Positions 1 through 5,445 of a stretch of 7,492 nt of DNA are shown piece after piece. This stretch comes from Nitrospirota bacterium (GTDB lineage: Bacteria; Nitrospirota; Thermodesulfovibrionia; UBA6902; DSMQ01): NCBI GenBank assembly GCA_016207865.1, contig JACQZD010000013.1, positions 1 through 7,492 of the forward strand, given 5' to 3'. Below the pieces are notes generated by a model that was not told the origin of the DNA, ran no database searches, and saw nothing but the letters and a program-made list of their open reading frames with translations. Numbering within the stretch: the first letter of the stretch is position 1; the number at the start of each line of letters is the position of its first letter. A program made the position numbers and the translations under genes.

Positions 1-1
1 G

Positions 2-100
2 GGCAGCAGGGCGTATCTTTTAATCAGCACCAGGGGCATCCTTGCCGACAGGGAGAGGATAATCCGGAGGCTTCAGGCGCCTGCCGGCAGGCAGGGTTAA
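2..100 (+). CDS. C-terminal end of an unidentified protein (partial, 5' end outside window)
   Basis: Reading from base 2 gives 32 residues and a TAA stop at 98-100: it starts GSRAYLLISTRGILADRERI and ends in RLQAPAGRQG. The piece with alternating hydrophobic residues followed by charged ones (AYLLISTRGILADRERIIRR) resembles the last beta strands of pilin-like or type II secretion K-type proteins, but this is a weak resemblance from a very short piece. The last residues (APAGRQ) are encoded by a GC-rich palindrome at 79-92, so the natural C-terminus may have been replaced or extended by a repeat. A second frame (from base 1) stays open to a TGA at 142-144 and cannot be excluded; it looks less protein-like (rich in Q, G and H). 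Confidence 0.4.
   Translation, partial: GSRAYLLISTRGILADRERIIRRLQAPAGRQG
79..92. repeat. 14-bp perfect GC palindrome
   Basis: GCCTGCCGGCAGGC equals its own reverse complement and is followed by a further AGG, so the motif reads as CCTGCC/GGCAGG with an extra half site. It lies at the 3' end of the partial coding region, is translated there, and begins the repeat-rich stretch 79-323. It could be a dispersed palindromic repeat or a protein-binding site; with one copy in the window its family status cannot be shown. Confidence 0.5.
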
Positions 101-114
101 AGGATAAAGGATTA

Positions 115-148
115 CCCTCTAACAAGAGGGGTGTCCCGAAGTGACGGG
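115..148. repeat. Double hairpin, possible dispersed repeat or bidirectional terminator
   Basis: Two small hairpins lie side by side. The first is CCCTCT (115-120), loop AACA, AGAGGG (125-130). The second is CCCG (135-138), a 6-nt loop, CGGG (145-148). Both have four to six GC-rich pairs and lie just after the stop of the rightward partial gene, where a terminator would be expected. There is no T-run after either hairpin, so intrinsic termination is not convincing. Paired hairpins of this kind are also typical of REP-like repeats. Confidence 0.45.
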
Positions 149-164
149 GTGTGTTGTAAGTATA

Positions 165-323
165 TATAACGGCATATATGCTCTCAAAACTTAAAGAATA
201 CAACTGTGATTATTATCTGTCATGCTGCAAAAAGTTTTAAGTATTTACTCTTAACGATTTGTTAAAAGGCAGCATGACATTAAGGTGTTGCCTTTAAGTT
301 TTTCAAACATATATGCTGTTATA
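165..323. repeat. ~160-bp structured element, copy 1
   Basis: The outer ends are inverted: TATAACGGCATATATG on the left (165-180) and CATATATGCTGTTATA on the right (308-323), with one G-T mismatch. The outer stem resumes as ACTTAAAG (189-196) with CTTTAAGT (292-299), and CAAC/GTTG adds four pairs inside an internal loop. A central hairpin has a perfect 11-bp arm, TGTCATGCTGC (218-228) with GCAGCATGACA (269-279), enclosing a weaker TTTTAA/TTAAAA stem. A second copy lies at 6930-7089. TA flanks the core ends (167-168 and 320-321), as expected for Tc1/mariner or IS630-type insertion, but because the ends are palindromic this is not proof of a target duplication. No coding region is seen inside. 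It separates a rightward gene from the end of the leftward patatin gene. Confidence 0.85.
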
Positions 324-344
324 ACCTGTCTGCTCTATGAGAAG

Positions 345-1238
345 TTATTCCAGTCGCCCTTCTTTCCTGAGTTCGGACAGGATATTGTTAATCAGGGGCA
401 GCGCTTCAATCGCCGCCTTTTCGCCCTCAAGAACTGCCTCGTGCCTTTTTGAAAAATCGCTTGATGCAATATTTCCCACGGCGGGTTTTATAACTACATC
501 GGCTTTTAAAAGCTGAACAGCAGAGAGTTTTGAATACATGATATTTATTGATTGCAGCAAGGTATCTATCGTGCCTTCAGGCTGTGCGGCCTCAACATTT
601 GAAGAGATGTCCACGGCAATGACTATATCGGCGCCGAGCCTCCTTGCCGCATCTACTGCAACCGGGCTGACAACTCCGCCGTCAACGTACATCCTGTCTG
701 CAATTTTCACAGGCCTGAAGACGCCGGGTATTGAACAACTGGCCCTGACTGCCGTTCCTGTATTTCCGCTTGCAAAGACTACCTCTTTGCCGCTTTGTAT
801 GTCTGTTGCAACTGCATAAAACGGGATTTTCAGTTTTTCCATCGGGGTATTTTTCAGAGACATGTTTATGAACTCTTCAAGTTTCTCGCCTTTGATAAAG
901 CCGTTGTCAGGCAGGGTCAAATCAGTGATGTCACCCTTTTCTATTGCTAATGACAGCCTTTGAAGCTGAAAGGCATCGCCGCTGTAAGCGTAAAGGCTTC
1001 CGACAAAACTTCCAGCGCTGGTGCCGATTATCATAAGCACAGGTATTTTATTTGCCTCAAGAATTTTTAAAACGCCTATATGCGCAAATCCCCTTGAAGC
1101 CCCGGCGCCCAGCACCAGTGCAACCCTTGCAGGCTTCGGCGCGGGCTTAACCGCCTCCTTCGGGGCGCAGGAGGATAGCGCAAATAACATTAAAATGATA
1201 ATGAAAATTGCGAACGGTTTTTTATGCGTTTGTGTCAT
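345..1238 (-). CDS. Patatin-like phospholipase, lipoprotein (RssA-like)
   Basis: A 297-residue serine acyl hydrolase of the patatin family, expected to cleave acyl esters of phospholipids. The N-terminus has a lipoprotein signal: basic MTQTHKK, a hydrophobic core and the lipobox LSSC with Cys24, so the mature protein should be lipid-anchored in the envelope after a Pro/Lys/Ala-rich linker (residues 25-38). The patatin core starts at VALVLGAGASRG (oxyanion loop, about 44-50), continues with GTSAG carrying the nucleophile Ser74, and has the catalytic Asp186 in DGG (186-188). All catalytic features are intact. The start codon overlaps the TGA of the upstream restriction gene (ATGA), implying translational coupling, and the signal peptide supports this start. 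Base composition is close to guaB and richer in GC than the restriction gene (34 G+C of 60 at 601-660). The natural substrate cannot be read from sequence. Confidence 0.93.
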   Translation of the reverse strand: MTQTHKKPFAIFIIILMLFALSSCAPKEAVKPAPKPARVALVLGAGASRGFAHIGVLKILEANKIPVLMIIGTSAGSFVGSLYAYSGDAFQLQRLSLAIEKGDITDLTLPDNGFIKGEKLEEFINMSLKNTPMEKLKIPFYAVATDIQSGKEVVFASGNTGTAVRASCSIPGVFRPVKIADRMYVDGGVVSPVAVDAARRLGADIVIAVDISSNVEAAQPEGTIDTLLQSINIMYSKLSAVQLLKADVVIKPAVGNIASSDFSKRHEAVLEGEKAAIEALPLINNILSELRKEGRLE

Positions 1239-4200
1239 TGCAGAGTTTCTCTTTCAATATCTGGATATAAGTTATCTATCCTTTCTTGAACTTCTATTGT
1301 TTTTTTCAGTGCCGTGACAACTTTGCAGTATTCATATCTTACCTTTTCAACCTTGTCATTTCCTTTGCCCTGAAATTTTACAATCGGGGTACCCAAGTCA
1401 GGAGATTTCAGAAGATGAGAGTCAACAAGTTTTTCTCCGTAATCTCCTATTTTTTTGAAAAGCTTATAATCTCTCGTGAAAGGAATCCTCGGGAAATCAA
1501 TCTTTAAAAACTCTGCGTATTTTGTCCGGTAGATATTTGAATAAAGCACTGCATAAATATAATAAAAAATTTCTTCAGGGGATGGAGTTTTCTTAAATGC
1601 TTTTGTTAACTTCTCCATCAATCCCTGTGACAGATTCGGCTTTCTTAGCATGTATTCTGCCGCAGGGTCAAAAAGCAGCATCATAGTGCTGAATGAGCGT
1701 TTTTTGGGTTTATCTTTTTTTATGTGAATGTAAAGAGGAAAATTTACATTCCCCCCACGATAAAATAAATTATAATCTTCAATGCAATTAGAACAGAAAA
1801 CGATATTCCATAGTTTTTCTAATCCTACAACTTGTCCTGCCCTTCCAACACATAAACTTAAATTCTCTGTCATCATATGCTGCATTACTTCTTTGCGTGA
1901 GCGTTCAATCAAGGCATTGTGATAGAAAATCCATTGTTCATCAAAAGGGCGGTAAAGAATTTTTATTATTGCCTCTTCCCAATCATCATCCTTCATTATC
2001 TCTTCTCTTACATTTTTTAGCTTCCAATTGGATTTATCATTTAATTCATAAGTCTGCCTGATAATTTCATCAGGCATTTTTTTATCCCTGAACTGTAGTA
2101 TTCTTCTCTTAAGAGCAGCCTTGTCGCGGTCAATTACAAAATTGTCTCTGGATGTGACTATGCCGACACTGTTAACAGGGAAAATATCCGTTACTTTCGG
2201 ATAAGTTTCGTATTGATTTAAAAGCTCCTCATCCCTTGGAATAAAAAGATAAAACTCTGATTTTGGTTTAATTGTTTTCCATTTCGTTGTTGTAATATCA
2301 TGTTTATTGAGCCAATCATATTTGTCTTCTCTGATTCCCCAGCGTTCGGAGTGAGAAATTTTGCACCTCTCTCTGGTTGTCATGCCGGCTTGTTCGGCAT
2401 CCTTCTTTAAGAAAGATTCCCGACGAGCGGGAATGACAGAAGTATCGCCTTTTTTCTTGATGAAAATGGCAACGGCAACGCCTTGCTGAATATCAAAGAC
2501 ATTTTCATCTTTTGAGCCGTCAGGACCTTTTTCTTTTTTAAGGCTGTTGCCGTGAAGGTCCAGCAGATAAATCTCATCAAAGCTTTGCATCAAAGACTGC
2601 CGCATCCCTCTGAAGGTCGGATTATCAAGATAACTGTGGTTTGTAATAAAACCTAAAACTCCTTCGCCTGCCTGGTCAATTTTCCATTGGGCAAACCGAA
2701 TAAACTTAACATAATCATCTTGTAGCCCTTTTGGATTTTTTTCGCCGAGGGGTTTACCGTCAACCTGAAAATAGGTCTTAATCTCTTTTGAAATCCATTC
2801 GCCTTTATTAAGAGAATGGTAAGAATAGGGCGGATTGCCGAGAATAACAAGGATAGGCTGCTCTTTTTTAACTTTCCCTGCTAAGTGCGATTCTTCTGAA
2901 AGTGAAATCATGCCGGGGAGTTCTGTCTGGGCCAGTTCGTCCATCTCAAGTGTATTGGTAAGATATAGTTTAAACCTGTCGTCTGACTGAAGTTTATAGC
3001 CAAGCTCTTCAAGAAGAAAAGACATTTTTAGATGACCTATTGCATATGGAGCCATCATCAGCTCAAGGGCAAAGAAGTTTTTAAGTATATGCTCTTTAAT
3101 AAAACCCGCCTTCTTGCCTTCGCCGTATTTTGAGGTGAACTCTTTCACTGCTAATTTGGCGGCTTCTGCTAAAAATGTAAGTGTTCCTGCGGCAGGGTCC
3201 AGCACTGTGACTGAATGGCTTGCAAAGCCGTCGTTCTTATTAAAATATTCTTTCAGGATATGATGAAGGGAACGGACAATATACGAGACAACCGGCTCCG
3301 GCGTGTAATAAACACCTCTTTTTTCTCTTGTCTTCGGGTCGTACTCTGCAAGAAAGGTTTCATAAAAATGAACGATTGGGTCTTTGCCCTTGTGCTTGGT
3401 GAAGTATTCATCAAGTATTTTATAAACATCGGTAGTTGCCAGCACTTCGGAGATGTCGTCAATAATCCATTCCATCTGCTGGGGCAGGTCGCCCCATGAA
3501 ATGAATTTAAATACATCCCTCAAAATTCCAATTGTCTTTGGAATTTTATCATACGCAAGTTTTCTGTTAAAACCGTTTTCTGTTCTGGTTCTGGCGGCAA
3601 AAAGCCCATAGGTGATTGTCTGCGAATAAAGCTCGGCAAAGTCTTCTTTTAGAAGCCCGCTTATGAGATGCTCTTTAAAGACTTTATAGAAGCCGAGAAT
3701 ATTTCCTTTGTCTTTTTTTTCTTCTTCTTCCAGTTCCTGAGAAATTACTTCATCTTTTAAAAAACGCGTCCTCTTTGCAAGCTCTATTGCAAGGGCTTTT
3801 GCATCATAGACTTTTGGTAAAGAGAAAGAGAAAAATTTCTCAAGAAGATTTAAAAACTTTTGTTCATTTTCAACCGGAGGGATTGATTTAAGCTTATGTA
3901 TATGATAGGGCCTGCCGATTAAAACCTTGTCTATCAAAGTGCCATTGCGATAAAGCCTGAATTCAAAAAAATTTGTTAACAGCAAATTAGGAAAGATATT
4001 CAGATATCGTTTTAACTGTGCTGTTGTTTCTATGTGGTCTAAATGTTCTATTGTGGGAGCTTTAGCTTCAATATATCCGATAATCTGCTGTTTTCCGTCC
4101 CAGATTCTAAAATCAGGATTCCCGGCATCAGTTTTCTTAGGAAGGGTAGTAATATGAACCTGTTTTTTATTTATGGATACAGCATAATTTTTTAAGAGTT

Positions 4201-4285
4201 CTTCAAGGCAGGAATAGTAACTTTCCTCCCTTGCATCTTCTTTGTTTGCGACAGCGGCTATTCTTTTAAAGTATGATTTAAGCAT
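1235..4285 (-). CDS. Single-chain restriction enzyme/N6-adenine methyltransferase (type IIG, type ISP-like, no helicase)
   Basis: A 1016-residue fused restriction-modification protein. Residues about 25-120 carry a PD-(D/E)XK nuclease signature: PD at 57-58 and EAK at 73-75. A helical linker (about 160-320) follows. The methyltransferase covers about 320-600, with GVYYTP (324-329), the AdoMet-binding motif DPAAGT (363-368) and the catalytic NPPY (484-487) of N6-adenine enzymes. The C-terminal part (about 640-1016) includes WGIREDKYDWL and a segment around EEIFYYIYAVLYSNIYRTKY, typical of the type ISP C-terminal target-recognition region. No Walker A or other helicase motif is present, unlike LlaGI/LlaBIII, so it should cut without ATP-driven translocation. 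Residues 616-637 are encoded by an inserted 61-bp palindromic element. No Shine-Dalgarno sequence is obvious before the ATG. Hand-counted lines are AT-rich (16/60 G+C at 1741-1800; 22/60 at 3001-3060). The recognition sequence cannot be read. Confidence 0.9.
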   Translation of the reverse strand: MLKSYFKRIAAVANKEDAREESYYSCLEELLKNYAVSINKKQVHITTLPKKTDAGNPDFRIWDGKQQIIGYIEAKAPTIEHLDHIETTAQLKRYLNIFPNLLLTNFFEFRLYRNGTLIDKVLIGRPYHIHKLKSIPPVENEQKFLNLLEKFFSFSLPKVYDAKALAIELAKRTRFLKDEVISQELEEEEKKDKGNILGFYKVFKEHLISGLLKEDFAELYSQTITYGLFAARTRTENGFNRKLAYDKIPKTIGILRDVFKFISWGDLPQQMEWIIDDISEVLATTDVYKILDEYFTKHKGKDPIVHFYETFLAEYDPKTREKRGVYYTPEPVVSYIVRSLHHILKEYFNKNDGFASHSVTVLDPAAGTLTFLAEAAKLAVKEFTSKYGEGKKAGFIKEHILKNFFALELMMAPYAIGHLKMSFLLEELGYKLQSDDRFKLYLTNTLEMDELAQTELPGMISLSEESHLAGKVKKEQPILVILGNPPYSYHSLNKGEWISKEIKTYFQVDGKPLGEKNPKGLQDDYVKFIRFAQWKIDQAGEGVLGFITNHSYLDNPTFRGMRQSLMQSFDEIYLLDLHGNSLKKEKGPDGSKDENVFDIQQGVAVAIFIKKKGDTSVIPARRESFLKKDAEQAGMTTRERCKISHSERWGIREDKYDWLNKHDITTTKWKTIKPKSEFYLFIPRDEELLNQYETYPKVTDIFPVNSVGIVTSRDNFVIDRDKAALKRRILQFRDKKMPDEIIRQTYELNDKSNWKLKNVREEIMKDDDWEEAIIKILYRPFDEQWIFYHNALIERSRKEVMQHMMTENLSLCVGRAGQVVGLEKLWNIVFCSNCIEDYNLFYRGGNVNFPLYIHIKKDKPKKRSFSTMMLLFDPAAEYMLRKPNLSQGLMEKLTKAFKKTPSPEEIFYYIYAVLYSNIYRTKYAEFLKIDFPRIPFTRDYKLFKKIGDYGEKLVDSHLLKSPDLGTPIVKFQGKGNDKVEKVRYEYCKVVTALKKTIEVQERIDNLYPDIERETLQ
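2378..2438. repeat. 61-bp palindromic element inserted in frame in the restriction enzyme gene
   Basis: On the + strand it begins TGTCATGCCGG and ends CGGGAATGACA, giving inverted ends TGTCAT/ATGACA. Inside are three small hairpins in a row: ATGCCG/CGGCAT (2382-2400), TTCTT/AAGAA around 2403-2413, and ATTCCCG/CGGGAAT (2416-2434). The stretch is read through by the leftward gene as SVIPARRESF followed by LKKDAEQAGMTT (residues 616-637), and the expected enzyme sequence resumes downstream (WGIREDKYDWL), so the net insertion keeps the frame. The ATTCCCG...CGGGAAT core resembles known dispersed repeats such as neisserial dRS3, and an in-frame translated palindrome is the behaviour described for Rickettsia palindromic elements; kinship with either is not claimed. 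Confidence 0.75.
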
Positions 4286-4316
4286 AATTTATATTTGTTG
4301 CTTTTAAAGATGACTA

Positions 4317-4345
4317 ATTGTAATCTTTTTGGGTTGTCCGGTCAA
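4317..4345 (-). promoter_or_regulatory. Sigma70-like promoter of the restriction enzyme-patatin unit
   Basis: On the minus strand TTGACC (-35, + strand 4340-4345) and TACAAT (-10, + strand 4317-4322) are separated by exactly 17 bp. Each hexamer matches the consensus at five of six positions. Transcription would begin near 4310, leaving a leader of about 25 nt before the ATG at 4285. It faces the chaperone promoter. Confidence 0.65.
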
Positions 4346-4367
4346 TAAAAACCGCACCTGCCTGCTC

Positions 4368-4396
4368 TTGATTAAAATCTCAAACAATGGCATAAT
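4368..4396 (+). promoter_or_regulatory. Sigma70-like promoter of the SurA-like chaperone gene
   Basis: TTGATT (4368-4373) and CATAAT (4391-4396) are spaced by 17 bp; matches to consensus are four and five of six. Transcription would begin near 4403, giving a leader of under 20 nt before the ATG at 4421. The only ribosome-binding candidate is a weak AAGAG at 4413-4417. Confidence 0.6.
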
Positions 4397-4420
4397 TTCA
4401 CATTCCCTGTGTAAGAGCCT

Positions 4421-5344
4421 ATGAAAAAACTTATATTCTCAGTTTTAATCTTCTGTTTACTATTCACTATTCACTATTCACTGTCTTTTGGAGCCTCCCT
4501 GCTTGACAGGGTTGTTGCTACTGTCAACAACGAGATAATTACATGGAGCGACCTGAGACGCACTATTGAGCAGGAGGGCAAAGGATTATTTAAAGAATCT
4601 GCAGGCAATGCAAGAGAGATTGAGAAAACTTTTCTCAATAATATGATTGATGTCAGGCTTCAGCTTCAGGAAGCCCGCAGAAAAGGCGTTGAAGTCAAGG
4701 ACTCCGAGCTGGATGAGGCAATTGCCAATATTAAAAAGAAATACAACATGAAGCAGGAAGATTTCATAACGTCTCTGGGCGCGGAGGGATATACGCTTGA
4801 AGAATATAAAGAAAAATTAAGAGAGCAGATTATGCTGTCAAAGATTGTAATGAGCGAGGTCAGGAGCAACGTGCTTGTTACCGACAGGGAGATAGAGGAT
4901 TACTACGAGGCGAATATTGAAAAATACAATAGGGAAAATGCAGTCAGAATAAGGCAGATATTCTTTAATGCCTCTGATGAAGGTCAAAAGGCAGAGGCTG
5001 AGGCTAAGGCTGAGAAGGTAATGAAAAAGATTAAAGCCGGAGAGGATTTTGCAAGGCTTGCAGAGGAATTTTCCGATGATGCAAGCAAAAAATTCGGCGG
5101 CGACCTCGGGTATGTAACTAAAGGCAGTATTCTTAAGGAGATTGCGGATGCGGCATTCAGCTTAAAAAGCGGGGAGATCAGCAGGCCCTTCCGGAGTTCA
5201 AGAGGGCTTCACATAATAAAAGTTGAACAGCAGAGGGGAAAAGACGAGATAAAAGAGATGTTATTTGAGAATGCGGTTAATCAAAAATATGAGGAATGGA
5301 TTAAGAACCTGAGGCTTAAGGCGTATATTGAGATAAATTTATAA
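4421..5344 (+). CDS. SurA-like periplasmic chaperone / parvulin peptidyl-prolyl isomerase
   Basis: A 307-residue exported folding factor. Residues 1-25 form a Sec signal peptide (MKKLIF, hydrophobic core, probable cleavage after FGA). The mature start LLDRVVATVNNEIITWSDL is the classic SurA N-terminal segment, followed by a helical chaperone region (about 45-165) containing an EAxxxG...V-type SurA core and charged helices. A single PpiC/parvulin domain spans about 175-270, with RIRQIFF, GEDFARLAEEFSDD, GGDLGYV and RGLHIIKV. It is shorter than E. coli SurA (about 430 residues) because it has only one parvulin domain, a common arrangement outside the gammaproteobacteria. It should assist outer-membrane protein folding. 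Part of the signal-peptide core is encoded by three perfect heptanucleotide repeats (4461-4481). A large inverted heptamer repeat and then guaB follow downstream. Confidence 0.92.
   Translation: MKKLIFSVLIFCLLFTIHYSLSFGASLLDRVVATVNNEIITWSDLRRTIEQEGKGLFKESAGNAREIEKTFLNNMIDVRLQLQEARRKGVEVKDSELDEAIANIKKKYNMKQEDFITSLGAEGYTLEEYKEKLREQIMLSKIVMSEVRSNVLVTDREIEDYYEANIEKYNRENAVRIRQIFFNASDEGQKAEAEAKAEKVMKKIKAGEDFARLAEEFSDDASKKFGGDLGYVTKGSILKEIADAAFSLKSGEISRPFRSSRGLHIIKVEQQRGKDEIKEMLFENAVNQKYEEWIKNLRLKAYIEINL
4461..4481 (+). repeat. Heptanucleotide tandem repeat (3 x TATTCAC) inside the signal peptide
   Basis: Three perfect copies of TATTCAC in a row, preceded by the degenerate TGTTTAC. They encode part of the hydrophobic core (LFTIHYS). 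The complement is a rotation of AGTGAAT, which matches the heptamer family at 5344-5427 and 7474-7492. Since seven is not a multiple of three, losing or gaining one copy would shift the reading frame close to the start codon. Confidence 0.85.
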
Positions 5345-5427
5345 GTTAAGAGTTAAAAGTTAAGAGTTAAAAATTTAAAATTACCTTAATTCCTCAACTC
5401 TTCACTTTTAACTTTTAACTCATAACT
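5344..5427. repeat. Facing heptanucleotide arrays forming a large inverted repeat
   Basis: On the + strand, four heptamers AGTTAAG/AGTTAAA alternate at 5344-5371. After a 21-nt AT-rich spacer (5372-5392), five heptamers run on the opposite strand at 5393-5427: read leftward they are AGTTATG, AGTTAAA, AGTTAAA, AGTGAAG and AGTTGAG. The arms can pair over roughly 28 bp with mismatches. The array begins at the stop codon of the chaperone gene and ends 18 nt before guaB, so any transcript entering guaB from upstream passes it. It could act as a weak terminator, an mRNA-stability structure, or simply be a repeat insertion. Confidence 0.85.
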
Positions 5428-5436
5428 GTAGTAAGC

Positions 5437-5441
5437 GGAGG
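5437..5441 (+). promoter_or_regulatory. Ribosome binding site of guaB
   Basis: GGAGG lies four nucleotides before the ATG at 5446. It is the strongest Shine-Dalgarno match in the window and fixes this start, which also agrees with the usual IMP dehydrogenase N-terminus (LTFDDVLLMP). Confidence 0.75.
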
Positions 5442-5445
5442 CTTT

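Noticed and set aside
165..323. The 160-bp element as an integron attC site or a tRNA-like gene
   Set aside because: The ends lack the GTTRRRY/RYYYAAC core sites, no integrase or cassette structure is near, and the fold is a long nested stem, not a cloverleaf of tRNA size.
3713..3720. A8 tract on the coding strand of the restriction gene as a phase-variation site
   Set aside because: An equal A8 run occurs in the essential guaB gene (5553-5560), so runs of this length are ordinary here and lysine codons explain them.
4353..4366. CACCTGCCTGCTC in the divergent promoter region as a second copy of the 79-92 palindrome
   Set aside because: Only a half-site resemblance with no palindromic partner; too short to support.
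5344..5427. Heptamer arrays as a CRISPR array
   Set aside because: Units are directly adjacent seven-base repeats without unique spacers, and there are no cas genes.
5345..5445. Purine or other riboswitch ahead of guaB
   Set aside because: The leader consists almost wholly of heptamer repeats; no conserved riboswitch core is visible.
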